Source of the DNA: an uncultured Pelagibacteraceae bacterium
GTDB taxonomy: Bacteria; Pseudomonadota; Alphaproteobacteria; Pelagibacterales; Pelagibacteraceae
Length of the DNA stretch: 64,000 nt
Direction of reading: 5' to 3'
Assembly (NCBI GenBank): GCA_902617625.1
Contig: CACMXJ010000003.1
Span: 62,001-126,000, forward strand
This document shows positions 53,736 to 62,496 of the stretch, piece after piece. The notes below the pieces were generated by a model. It saw only the letters and a list, made by a program, of their open reading frames with translations. It ran no database searches and was not told the origin of the DNA. Each line of letters opens with the position of its first letter. Position 1 is the first letter of the stretch. Position numbers and translations under genes: made by a program.

Positions 53736-53790
53736 ACTTTTTTAGCGGTTTTTTTAAAGCGCTCGCAATTCAGGTAAATCAGCGCATAAA
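53736..53790 (-). promoter_or_regulatory. SAM-II-type riboswitch in the metX leader
   Basis: On the minus strand the leader reads GCGCTGATTTACC, then GAATTGC, GAGCGC, a run TTTAAAAAAA and CCGCTAAA. This follows, almost base for base, the SAM-II (metA/SAM-alpha) aptamer core I recall: hairpin GCGCT/AGCGC with loop GATTTA...ATTGC, and the downstream conserved GCTAAA. Position (38 bases before the metX ATG, just after a promoter) and gene (metX) also fit. The second, pseudoknot helix just before GCTAAA does not pair well; see findings. A SAM-V relative is the main alternative. Confidence 0.82.
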
Positions 53791-53791
53791 T

Positions 53792-53820
53792 TTTGTACAA
53801 GATGTTATTTAGTATGTCAA
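53792..53820 (-). promoter_or_regulatory. Sigma-70-type promoter of metX
   Basis: A consensus TTGACA (53815-53820, minus strand) is followed by a 17-base spacer and TACAAA (53792-53797). Transcription would start within a few bases of the first riboswitch stem. The start would be nearly 90 bases before the metX ATG. Confidence 0.75.
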
Positions 53821-53892
53821 TTTTTAAAATATTTGAACTAATTCTATATGAAAAATTGTTATTTTATTTATAAAGAGGCTAAAATTTAAAAG

Positions 53893-54978
53893 ATGACAAC
53901 TATAAAATTTAAAAAATTTAATATTGAGGCTTATCAACCTGGCAAATCAACTATTAAGAGTTTTAATAAAATCATTAAACTTTCAGCAAATGAATCAGCT
54001 CTAGGAGTAAGTACCAAGGCCAAGAAAGCAATATCAAATAAAAAATTAAGTCTTTTCAGATATCCTGATGGAAAGTCTAAAAAATTACGAAGTCAGATCT
54101 CAAAAAAATTTAGTTGTGACAAAGAAAAAATAATTTGTGGAGCTGGTTCAGACGAAGTTATTCAAATGTTATGCCAACTTTTCCTTAAACCAAAAGATGA
54201 AGTAATTCTTCCTCAGTTTAGTTTTTTAATGTACAGAATATATGCAAAAATAGTTGGTGCGAAAGTTGTTTTTGCCAAAGAAAAAAATTTTAAAGTTTCT
54301 GTCTCAGAAATAATTAAAAATGTAAGCAATAAAACTAAAATTGTATTTCTTGCTAACCCAAATAATCCGACTGGCACTTACTTGAACAGTTTTGAATTAA
54401 TTGATTTAAGAAAAAGATTAAGAAAAAATATCTTACTTGTTGTAGATGATGCTTATGCAGAGTACATGCAAAATAAAGATTATAAATCTGGTTTAGATTT
54501 ATTCAAGAATAAGCAGAATGTTTTTGTATTAAGGACATTCTCAAAAATCTACGGACTATCATCTCTAAGAATTGGTTGGGGATATGGTTCAAAAAAAATT
54601 ATTGATGCTTTGAATGTTATTAAACCTCCATTCAATGTTAATGAAGTAGCTCAAAAAGCAGCTATTGAGTCACTTAAGGATAAAAAATTTATTTCACGTT
54701 CAGTAAAACATAATCATATTTATGCAACAAAACTGAAAAATTTTTTGAGCAATTATGATATTAGCTCAAATAAAGTTTCTGCTAACTTTCTATTATTGAA
54801 TTTTAATAAATGCAAACTAAGAGCTAATAGTTTCTATGAAAAATTAAAAAAAAAGGGAATTATTTTAAGGTCTACTGAAGAGGGTTATAAAATAAAAAAT
54901 ATGCTACGATTAACGATTGGGTCAAAAGAGGAAAATATGAAATTTATCAAAGCAACACAAAATATATTTAGAAAATGA
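53893..54978 (+). CDS. hisC: Histidinol-phosphate aminotransferase family protein
   Basis: The 361-residue fold-type I aminotransferase has the PLP lysine at about Lys218 (TFSKIYGLSSLRIGWG), NPNNPTGT, VDDAYAEY and an N-terminal LSANESALG. These match HisC. Its tight link to tyrA (four-base overlap) suggests that it may also act as an aromatic aminotransferase in tyrosine and phenylalanine synthesis, as HisC paralogues do. Without a view of the his operon, the histidine role is not certain. Confidence 0.9.
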   Translation: MTTIKFKKFNIEAYQPGKSTIKSFNKIIKLSANESALGVSTKAKKAISNKKLSLFRYPDGKSKKLRSQISKKFSCDKEKIICGAGSDEVIQMLCQLFLKPKDEVILPQFSFLMYRIYAKIVGAKVVFAKEKNFKVSVSEIIKNVSNKTKIVFLANPNNPTGTYLNSFELIDLRKRLRKNILLVVDDAYAEYMQNKDYKSGLDLFKNKQNVFVLRTFSKIYGLSSLRIGWGYGSKKIIDALNVIKPPFNVNEVAQKAAIESLKDKKFISRSVKHNHIYATKLKNFLSNYDISSNKVSANFLLLNFNKCKLRANSFYEKLKKKGIILRSTEEGYKIKNMLRLTIGSKEENMKFIKATQNIFRK

Positions 54979-55871
54979 GAAATGTATTAATTATAGGCTG
55001 TGGGTTATTAGGCTCTTCTTTAGTAAGGAGGATTTCAAAAAAAAAAATAGCAAAAAAAATATTTATTTATGAAAAATCAAAATCCAATATCGCTAAAATA
55101 AAAAGTCTTAGATTACCTGGAACAATTGTTAAGTCTCTTAAAGATGGTTTGATAAATTCAAACTTAGTGATTGTTTGTACATCAACGAGTGAATATAAAA
55201 AACTTATTATTAAAATTAATAAAACTATTTCGCCAAAGACACTGATTACTGATGTGGGATCTTCAAAAATAGAGTCATCAAAAATAATTAAAAAATTTTT
55301 GAAGCGTGGTATAAATTGGATTAGGAGTCACCCTATTGCTGGATCAGAAGTGAGTGGACCAGAATTTGGAAAAACTGATATGTTTGAGGATAAATGGTGT
55401 GTATTAATTAAGGATAAAAAAACAAGTTCTAAGAATTTAAAATTTTTAATTTCTTTTTGGAAAAAGATGGGCTCAAAAACTGTTATTATGAACTCTGAAA
55501 AACATGACAAAGTTTTTTCTATCACAAGTCATTTACCACATTTAATTGCCTATAATTTGGTTAAATCGGCTCAAGATTTTGAAAAAATACTTAAATTTGG
55601 GCTTATCAAATACAGTGCTGGGGGGTTGAGAGATTTTTCAAGAATAGCTGCTTCAAATGAAATTATGTGGAGAGATATTTTTTTTGATAATAAGGTTAAT
55701 GTTACAAAAGCTATAGACTTATTTATCAAAAACCTAAAATCTTTCAAAAAAGATATAAATTCTAAAAATAACAGATCAATTTTAAAAAAATTATCTCAGA
55801 CTAAAAAAGTTAGGTCTAAAATTATTAAATTAAAACAGGATGTAAACAAACCTGACTTTGGTAGAGATTAA
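54975..55871 (+). CDS. tyrA: Prephenate/arogenate dehydrogenase
   Basis: The 298-residue NAD(P)-dependent enzyme has GCGLLGSSLVRRI near the start, TDVGSSK, SHPIAGSEVSGPEFG and SHLPHLIAYNLV, all TyrA signatures. It produces 4-hydroxyphenylpyruvate or tyrosine. No ACT or chorismate-mutase domain is attached. It overlaps hisC by four bases, and its 3' end overlaps the convergent NlpC/P60 gene by four bases. Confidence 0.94.
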   Translation: MRNVLIIGCGLLGSSLVRRISKKKIAKKIFIYEKSKSNIAKIKSLRLPGTIVKSLKDGLINSNLVIVCTSTSEYKKLIIKINKTISPKTLITDVGSSKIESSKIIKKFLKRGINWIRSHPIAGSEVSGPEFGKTDMFEDKWCVLIKDKKTSSKNLKFLISFWKKMGSKTVIMNSEKHDKVFSITSHLPHLIAYNLVKSAQDFEKILKFGLIKYSAGGLRDFSRIAASNEIMWRDIFFDNKVNVTKAIDLFIKNLKSFKKDINSKNNRSILKKLSQTKKVRSKIIKLKQDVNKPDFGRD

Positions 55872-56620
55872 ATATTACTAATATTACTTACTTTTTTAAC
55901 TTTCAGATTTGCAGTTTTATCAATTAATTTAATTGTTTGCACTGTTGGCATTATTAACACCTTCTTTTTTGGTCCGTAAGCATGAATAAATCTAGACTTA
56001 TTTAGACATATACCAACATGTCCTTTCCAAAATACGATGTCTCCTTTAAGTCGATTTTTACCTCTTTTTCTTTTACAAAATCTTATTTGGTCTTTTGTAT
56101 CTCTTGGAAAAAATATTCTGTTGTAATAAAAATAAATTTGAATTAATGCTGAACAATCGATACCGACGCAGGTTTTTCCGCCCCATAAATATTTTGTGTT
56201 TAAAAAGAATTTGAATACTTTGATATAATTTTTTTCATAATGATCAATATTTTTGATATCACTTTTTTTGATCCATTTATTTTTTTCAAATTCAATATAC
56301 TTTTTGTTTTCATTTCTTATAAACACACCAGATCCATAATATAGATAATGATTTGAGGACAAAAATCTTTTACCTTTTTTAAAGAAAATTCTAGATTTAA
56401 TCTTTGAAACTTTATGTGAGGGCTTAAAATTTTCTAAAAACTTATCTTTTTTTATATATCCAATATAATTGTCATAATGAGTTTTTATTTTTAAATATTT
56501 TTTTCTTTTCAATAGAATCTTAAATTTCTCTCCATATAGAATTTGTGAAACTACCTCAGAATTAGAAGATGGTTTAAAGTAAACGTTAGCTACAGATTTA
56601 TTTAAAAAATTATTTTTCAC
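55868..56620 (-). CDS. NlpC/P60 cysteine peptidase with SH3 domains
   Basis: The 250-residue protein has two SH3b-like segments (about 8-62 and 70-125) and then an NlpC/P60 domain with Cys156 in GIDCSALIQ, His201 in WKGHVGICL and a third polar residue at about His213 (FIHAYG). No signal peptide is visible, suggesting a cytoplasmic peptidase for imported muropeptides (YkfC-like gamma-D-glutamyl-diamino acid endopeptidase) rather than a secreted wall hydrolase. It overlaps the AmpG-like permease gene by 11 bases, which supports that idea. Confidence 0.88.
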   Translation of the reverse strand: MKNNFLNKSVANVYFKPSSNSEVVSQILYGEKFKILLKRKKYLKIKTHYDNYIGYIKKDKFLENFKPSHKVSKIKSRIFFKKGKRFLSSNHYLYYGSGVFIRNENKKYIEFEKNKWIKKSDIKNIDHYEKNYIKVFKFFLNTKYLWGGKTCVGIDCSALIQIYFYYNRIFFPRDTKDQIRFCKRKRGKNRLKGDIVFWKGHVGICLNKSRFIHAYGPKKKVLIMPTVQTIKLIDKTANLKVKKVSNISNI

Positions 56621-58001
56621 TTAGTTGTAGTTTATTTTTCATAATCCATAGGATTATTAATGAAGGAATGACCATTAGCGCAGTTAAAATAAAAAATATT
56701 CCCCAATCACCATTTAACCAATCAACAAGGGCGCCAGAGGAGGAGGCTAAAGTTGTTCTACCAGCAGTGCCTATCGACGCTAAGAGCGCATATTGAGTTG
56801 CTGTATAGGCTCTGTCTACGAGCATAGATATAAAGGCCACAAAAGCGACTGTTGCAAATGCAGCGGCTATATCATCAAAAATAACTGCAATAGCAAATAA
56901 AAATTCTGATTTATCGCTCCATGCTAATACACTAAACAAAAAGTTTGTACTTGCCATCATTACTCCAGCAAAAAACATTGCTTTTAAAACCCCGGATTTT
57001 ATTACAAAAAGCCCACCTAAAAGAGTAAACGTCACAGTAGTGATCCAACCTAATGTTTTAGAGTAAATAGCGATATCCGATTTACTAAAACCTATTTCTT
57101 TATAAAAAATTATAGACATCCTTCCAAGAAATGCTTCCCCCACTTTAAATAAAAAAACAAATCCTAAAATTCCTAGAGCAATCGAAAAGCCATTTTTTTT
57201 AAAAAAACTAATGATTGGGCCACTAATTGTTCCAGCAACCCAGGTTATCAATTTTGTAAATATATTTTCATTTTTAAATTGAGAAGATATCAATTTGTCA
57301 TTTTCTTTTTGTTGATTTTGTCTATCTAAATTTCCATACTCGTCAATGAACATTAAGCCAATGTTCATTAAAATTACCAAAATCCCCAAAATTAAGAAAG
57401 TTAGTTGCCAATAATTTTCAAAACCAATGTTTTGTAGAATATCCGCTGCAAATAATGACAGTACCCCGCCTAATTTGTATCCTGTCCACCAACCAACAAC
57501 TGCCATTGCGGCTCCAGCAGCCATCGATTTTCCCTCATTCTCACCGATTTGTTCAATTCTTAAAGCATCAACTGTTATATCTTGTGTTGATGATGCTATA
57601 GCAATTATTAAGCCTACTGAAACAACTAAAGCTAAATTTTCAGATGGATCGAGTAAACTCCAAAGAGTGAGTGAGAGTAAGATGATAATTTGCATCAAAA
57701 CAATCCATCCTCTTCTGTGACCTATTTTTTTTGTTAAAAATGGTATTTGTATTCTATCTATTAAAGGTGCCCACAAATAATTAAAAGCATAAACTGCAAA
57801 AATTAATCCAGCCCATCCAACAGTTGATCTACTTAATCCATCCTCTTTTAACCATAAACTTAGACTACTTCCAATCAAAACCCATGGAAAACCTGATATT
57901 GCACCAAGCAATAAAATTTTGAGCATTCTTTTATCAAAATAAACTGAGAACATTTCAGATAAAGAGTTTTTTTTAATTTCTATCAAATTTAATTCCTCCA
58001 A
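56610..58001 (-). CDS. ampG: AmpG-like muropeptide permease (MFS)
   Basis: The 463-residue protein has about 12 to 14 hydrophobic helices. AmpG/PAT family marks are SGFPWVLIGSSLSLWLKEDGLSRSTVGWAGL, AFNYLWAPLIDRIQ, SSTQDITVDALRIEQ and a C-terminal YALLASIGTAGRTTLASSSGAL segment (shown in parts). AmpG imports anhydro-muropeptides for wall recycling. The call fits its overlap with a cytoplasmic-type NlpC/P60 peptidase. It overlaps trkH by 13 bases on the other side. Confidence 0.88.
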   Translation of the reverse strand: MEELNLIEIKKNSLSEMFSVYFDKRMLKILLLGAISGFPWVLIGSSLSLWLKEDGLSRSTVGWAGLIFAVYAFNYLWAPLIDRIQIPFLTKKIGHRRGWIVLMQIIILLSLTLWSLLDPSENLALVVSVGLIIAIASSTQDITVDALRIEQIGENEGKSMAAGAAMAVVGWWTGYKLGGVLSLFAADILQNIGFENYWQLTFLILGILVILMNIGLMFIDEYGNLDRQNQQKENDKLISSQFKNENIFTKLITWVAGTISGPIISFFKKNGFSIALGILGFVFLFKVGEAFLGRMSIIFYKEIGFSKSDIAIYSKTLGWITTVTFTLLGGLFVIKSGVLKAMFFAGVMMASTNFLFSVLAWSDKSEFLFAIAVIFDDIAAAFATVAFVAFISMLVDRAYTATQYALLASIGTAGRTTLASSSGALVDWLNGDWGIFFILTALMVIPSLIILWIMKNKLQLSEK

Positions 58002-59428
58002 AAAGATGGTAAAAATAATACAAGGATTGCAAATAATTCCAATCTACCCAAAATCATACCAAAACTTAAAATCCACTTGGAGATATCAGGTAGCGATGAA
58101 AAATTTCCATTTGGCCCAATAGTTGAACCTAGGCCTGGTCCTACATTTGAAATAGATGTTGCAGCACCTGAAATTGAAGTAATAATGTCAAGACCTGTTA
58201 AAGATAGCAATACTGTAATTGTAAAAAAAATTACCAGATACATGTAAATGAAAGAGATGATTGACGAGGTAAATTTATCATCAACAGGACTTTGGTTATA
58301 TTTTAAAACGAAAATTCCCTTAGGATAAATAATTTTTTTTAGTTGATTCAAAACAAATGAATAAAGTATCTGGAGTCTAAATATTTTTATACCACACGTT
58401 GTTGAACCAGCGCATCCACCGATAAACATTAAACCTATAAATATAATTAAAGGAAATCCACCCCAACTATCAAATTGTGCATTTACATATCCAGTTCCTG
58501 TCAAAATTGATATTACATTAAATAAAACTGTTCTGAAGTTTAGTTCAGATGAATTATCTAAAAACAAATAAATTGATAAAATCAGAATACTTATTAAGAT
58601 TATTTTTAAAAAAGTTCTAATTTGAATATCTAAAAAAAAAATTCTTTTGTTACCGTTTAAGAATTTGATATAAGCGATAAAAGGTAAACTTCCCAAGATA
58701 ATAAAAATCATTGCTGAAATTTCTATTGGAAAACTGTTAAAGAAACCAATGGATTCGTTATAGTTTGAAAACCCCCCAGTTGCTATTGTTGTCATAGAAT
58801 GGGTTATACTATCAAAAGTATTCATCCCAAGAATTTTATATGATATTGCACACAGTGTAGTAAGACCTGAATAAATATAAATCAATCTCAATGCAATTTC
58901 TTTTGATTTAGGAAGAATTTTTTCTGATGAGTCACTGTTAGAAATTTTGAATAATTGCATACCACCAACATTCATTATTGGCATTAAAGTGATTGCCATA
59001 ACAATTATTCCAATACCACCCAACCATTGAAGAATTGCTCTCCAAAGCAAAATTGCTTTGGGCATCTCCTCTAAGTTTGAAATAATTGTTGAACCAGTTG
59101 TTGTAATGCCTGACATACTCTCAAAAAATGCATCAGTGAATGAAAAATTGACTTCAGAAAATATTAGAGGAAGTGAGCCAAAAATTGCAATACTAAGCCA
59201 AGATAATGCGGTTAATAAAAAAGCTTGTTGTAAATTTAACTTCTTATCATGATCAAGATTAGATAAAAAAAATAGCGTACCAAAAATAATTGTAATAATT
59301 GAGGCACCAAAAAAAGAGGAGTCAATTTCTTTAAAAAAAAATTGAATAAATATTGGTATCAACATAAAAATTCCAAGAATTATTTGAAGAATTCCAAGAG
59401 TAAAAAAAACAGTTTTATAATTAGACAT
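57989..59428 (-). CDS. trkH: Potassium uptake protein TrkH
   Basis: The 479-residue channel-like protein has four pore-loop repeats, visible as SGITTTGSTII, MTTIATGGFSNY, LTGTGYVNAQ and SISNVGPGLGS. SWLSIAIFGSLPLIFSE and WLGGIGIIVMAITLMP fit the family. TrkH moves potassium with TrkA as regulatory subunit; trkA is not in the window. It is the first gene of a trkH-ampG-nlpC run that diverges from lysS. Confidence 0.94.
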   Translation of the reverse strand: MSNYKTVFFTLGILQIILGIFMLIPIFIQFFFKEIDSSFFGASIITIIFGTLFFLSNLDHDKKLNLQQAFLLTALSWLSIAIFGSLPLIFSEVNFSFTDAFFESMSGITTTGSTIISNLEEMPKAILLWRAILQWLGGIGIIVMAITLMPIMNVGGMQLFKISNSDSSEKILPKSKEIALRLIYIYSGLTTLCAISYKILGMNTFDSITHSMTTIATGGFSNYNESIGFFNSFPIEISAMIFIILGSLPFIAYIKFLNGNKRIFFLDIQIRTFLKIILISILILSIYLFLDNSSELNFRTVLFNVISILTGTGYVNAQFDSWGGFPLIIFIGLMFIGGCAGSTTCGIKIFRLQILYSFVLNQLKKIIYPKGIFVLKYNQSPVDDKFTSSIISFIYMYLVIFFTITVLLSLTGLDIITSISGAATSISNVGPGLGSTIGPNGNFSSLPDISKWILSFGMILGRLELFAILVLFLPSFWRN

Positions 59429-59516
59429 TTTGATAGAACATTATTTTATGGTAAATAAATTTCAACTCTATAAGAATAAGTTAAATCGTTAATTTAAGAT
59501 TATATTTGAATTAATA

Positions 59517-61079
59517 ATGATTAAAAAAGAGAATTTTGATAAAACAAGTGCATGGCCTTTCGTTGAAGCAAAAAAAATGCTTCGGGAAAGAAAATCTTTT
59601 ATAGAAAAAAAAGGCAAAATAATTCTCCAAACAGGTTATGGCCCTAGTGGACTTCCACATATAGGAACTTTTGGAGAAGTTGCAAGGACATCAATGATTG
59701 TGAATGCCTTAAAATATTTGACTGATTTACCAACCGAAATCATTACTTTTTCAGATGATATGGACGGTCTTAGAAAAGTACCTGACAACGTTCCACAAAA
59801 AGAATTATTAGAAAAAAATTTGCACAAACCGCTTACTAATGTGCCTGATCCCTTTCAAAAATTTAATAGTTTTGGTGAGCATAATAATGAAATGCTAAAA
59901 AAATTTTTAAACAATTTTAAATTTAAATATAATTTTAAAAGTTCAACATCACTTTATAAATCAGGTTTCTTTAACTCTTCTCTCCAAGTTATTTTAGAGA
60001 ATTATGATGGTATAATGAATATAATACTTCCTACACTAGGAAAAGAGAGACAAAAAACGTATAGTCCATTTCTTCCAATTTGTCCGGTTACAGGTCATGT
60101 TCTAGAAATACCTGTAAAAAATATTAATAAAGAAAAATCTATTATTGTTTTTGATAATAATGGAAAAGATTTGGAAACAAGCATTTATGATGGAAATTGT
60201 AAATTACAGTGGAAAGTCGATTGGGCTATGAGATGGTATGCACTAGATGTTGATTTTGAAATGTATGGAAAAGATCTTATAGAGAGCGCAATACTTTCAA
60301 CAAAAATTATCAAATTGATTGGAAAAACAAATCCCTCAGGGTTTGCATATGAACTATTTTTGGATGAAAAAGGAGAGAAGATTTCAAAATCAAAGGGAAA
60401 CGGCATCACTATTGATCAATGGTTAGAATATGCTTCTCCTGAAAGTTTATCATTGTATATGTATCAAAATCCAAAAAGAGCAAAAAAACTTTACAAAGAA
60501 ATAGTTTCAAAAACCGTTGATGATTATTTGGATCTGATTGAGAAAGCAAAAAATCAAAACGAGTTGCAGTTACTTATGAATCCTGTATGGCATGTTCATA
60601 ATAGTTTGGTGCCTAAAGAAAATATGATTATGTCGTTTTCGATGTTATTAAACTTGGTCGAAACAAGTAATGCTGACAGCAAAGAACTTCTTTGGAAATT
60701 TGTTAAAAAATATAAAAAAGACATTTTGGAGAAAGATAATCCTATCTTTGATAATTTAGTAGGCTATGCAATAAAATATTTTAACGACGTAATAAAATTG
60801 AAAAAAAAATATAAAAAGCCTAATGGTGAAGAAAAAAAAGCTTTAGAAGCTCTGGTAAAAACTTTAGATAAATGTGACGACAAAATGACACCAGAAGATA
60901 TTCAAACAATGATATATTCGACTGGTAAAGAAAATGGCTACACTGAGAATCTTCGAGATTGGTTTAAATTAATTTATGAAGTAGTTTTTGGGGACGAAAA
61001 TGGACCAAGGATGGGTTTTTTTATAAGTTTTTTTGGTGTGAAAGAAACAAAAGATCTTATATTAAATAAAATTAAATAA
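59517..61079 (+). CDS. lysS: Lysyl-tRNA synthetase, class I
   Basis: The 520-residue enzyme is the class I (archaeal-type) LysRS: HIGH-like motif GPSGLPHIGTFGE (about residues 42-54) and KMSKS-like KISKSKGN at about 288, with the FSDDMDGLRKVPDN signature. Class I LysRS occurs in Archaea, spirochaetes and many Alphaproteobacteria; it replaces the usual class II enzyme. Its stop overlaps the pyrD start by one base. Confidence 0.95.
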   Translation: MIKKENFDKTSAWPFVEAKKMLRERKSFIEKKGKIILQTGYGPSGLPHIGTFGEVARTSMIVNALKYLTDLPTEIITFSDDMDGLRKVPDNVPQKELLEKNLHKPLTNVPDPFQKFNSFGEHNNEMLKKFLNNFKFKYNFKSSTSLYKSGFFNSSLQVILENYDGIMNIILPTLGKERQKTYSPFLPICPVTGHVLEIPVKNINKEKSIIVFDNNGKDLETSIYDGNCKLQWKVDWAMRWYALDVDFEMYGKDLIESAILSTKIIKLIGKTNPSGFAYELFLDEKGEKISKSKGNGITIDQWLEYASPESLSLYMYQNPKRAKKLYKEIVSKTVDDYLDLIEKAKNQNELQLLMNPVWHVHNSLVPKENMIMSFSMLLNLVETSNADSKELLWKFVKKYKKDILEKDNPIFDNLVGYAIKYFNDVIKLKKKYKKPNGEEKKALEALVKTLDKCDDKMTPEDIQTMIYSTGKENGYTENLRDWFKLIYEVVFGDENGPRMGFFISFFGVKETKDLILNKIK

Positions 61080-62125
61080 TGTTTTCAAATTTAAGATCCT
61101 TAATTTTTAAACTAGATCCTGAGAAGGCTCATAGTTTAGCGATAAAGTCACTAAAATTTAATTTTATTCCAAATATTTTAGATGAAGAAAAAAATAATCC
61201 TCTTTTTAAGACAAAATTGTTTAATAAAGAAATAGAAAATCCAATAGGTATGGCAGCAGGGTTTGATAAAAATGCCGAGGTATATAATTCATTGTTCAAT
61301 TTAGGTTTTGGCTTCGTCGAAGTAGGAACTGTTACACCGTTAGAACAATATGGAAATCCCAAACCTAGAGTTTTTAGACTGGTAGAAGATGAAGCCCTGA
61401 TAAATAGACTTGGTTTCAATAACCTAGGTTCAAAAAATATTGTAGATCGAATTAAAAGAAATAATCCAACTGGATTACTTGGAATAAATATTGGACCTAA
61501 TAAAGACTCAGAAGATAGAACAAATGATTATATACAGTGTTTAAAAATATTTAATGGGGTCTCTGATTATATTACTATTAATATTTCCTCACCAAACACC
61601 GAAGATTTAAGAAACTTTCATGATCAAAAAAAATTAGATGATCTTTTAAAACTAATAGAAAAAGAGAAAAGAGATCTTAACTCTAAAACACCTATAGCGG
61701 TAAAAGTATCACCAGATATTAACGATAAAGAAATTATGAAAATTTCTGAAGTGCTTTTAGATAACAAGATAGAAGCTGCTATTATTTCTAACACATCTGA
61801 CACAACAAGAGAAAATTTACAAAATACTCAAGGCTATCAAAAAGGAGGATTATCCGGGAAACCTATTGAGTTAAAGTCTTCAGAGTTGATCAGAAAATTT
61901 TATAAAGTTTTAAAAGGCAGAATCAAAATTATAGGCGTAGGTGGTGTGGACTCTGGCAGATCTGCTTATCAAAAATTTTTAGCAGGAGCTGATTATTTAC
62001 AACTTTATACAGGCATGGTTTTTAGAGGTCCAAATATTGTTAGTCTAATTAAAAAAGAGCTGAAGGAAATATTATTAAAAGATGGTGTAAAAAACTTTAA
62101 TGAAATAGTAGGAAAAAAGGATTAG
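61079..62125 (+). CDS. pyrD: Dihydroorotate dehydrogenase, class 2
   Basis: The 348-residue membrane-associated flavoenzyme has the N-terminal helical extension of class 2, GMAAGFDKNAEVY, VGTVTPLEQYGNPKPRVFR, NRLGFNNLG, NISSPNTEDLRNF (catalytic serine) and a C-terminal GVGGVDSGRSAYQKFLAGA. It oxidises dihydroorotate with quinone in pyrimidine synthesis. It overlaps lysS by one base. Confidence 0.97.
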   Translation: MFSNLRSLIFKLDPEKAHSLAIKSLKFNFIPNILDEEKNNPLFKTKLFNKEIENPIGMAAGFDKNAEVYNSLFNLGFGFVEVGTVTPLEQYGNPKPRVFRLVEDEALINRLGFNNLGSKNIVDRIKRNNPTGLLGINIGPNKDSEDRTNDYIQCLKIFNGVSDYITINISSPNTEDLRNFHDQKKLDDLLKLIEKEKRDLNSKTPIAVKVSPDINDKEIMKISEVLLDNKIEAAIISNTSDTTRENLQNTQGYQKGGLSGKPIELKSSELIRKFYKVLKGRIKIIGVGGVDSGRSAYQKFLAGADYLQLYTGMVFRGPNIVSLIKKELKEILLKDGVKNFNEIVGKKD

Positions 62126-62140
62126 AATAATCTAATAAAC

Positions 62141-62169
62141 TTGACGTCATCAATATCTCACTTTATATA
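62141..62169 (+). promoter_or_regulatory. Strong promoter of rpmB with almost no leader
   Basis: TTGACG (62141-62146), a 17-base spacer and TATATA (62164-62169) form a near-consensus promoter in the 56-base gap between pyrD and rpmB. The -10 box ends 12 bases before the rpmB ATG at 62182, so the transcript should begin only about five to eight bases ahead of the start codon. Confidence 0.78.
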
Positions 62170-62181
62170 GTCGAACAAATT

Positions 62182-62496
62182 ATGACAAAAAAATGCGAAT
62201 TAACCGGGAAAAATCCAATGAAAGGTCATAACGTTAGTCATGCTAACAATAAGACGAAAAGAAGATTCTTACCTAATTTAAAAAAAGTAAAATTTACAAG
62301 TGAACTTTTAAAAAGAAGCTTAAAATTAACAGTGAGTAATGCAGGGGTTAGATCAGTAGATAAAAAAGGTAGTTTTGATGAATTTCTAAAATCTGTAAAA
62401 AATAAGAATTTATCTCCTAGATTAAAAAAACTAAAAAAAAGCTTATTAATTAAATCTCCATTTCAAAAAAAACCTATTCAATCTAAAACTGCATAA
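62182..62496 (+). CDS. rpmB: 50S ribosomal protein L28
   Basis: The 104-residue protein starts [33 protein letters not shown], the L28 signature (shown in part: [17 protein letters not shown]). It continues with [17 protein letters not shown]. It has a basic C-terminal stretch beyond the minimal 78-residue form, as in many Alphaproteobacteria. No ribosome-binding site precedes the ATG. Confidence 0.96.
   Translation: MTKKCELTGKNPMKGHNVSHANNKTKRRFLPNLKKVKFTSELLKRSLKLTVSNAGVRSVDKKGSFDEFLKSVKNKNLSPRLKKLKKSLLIKSPFQKKPIQSKTA

Noticed and set aside
59429-59516. Promoters for lysS and trkH in the divergent gap
   Set aside because: TATATT (59501-59506) and TATAAT-like hexamers occur, but no matching -35 box lies at proper spacing; such A/T hexamers are expected by chance here.
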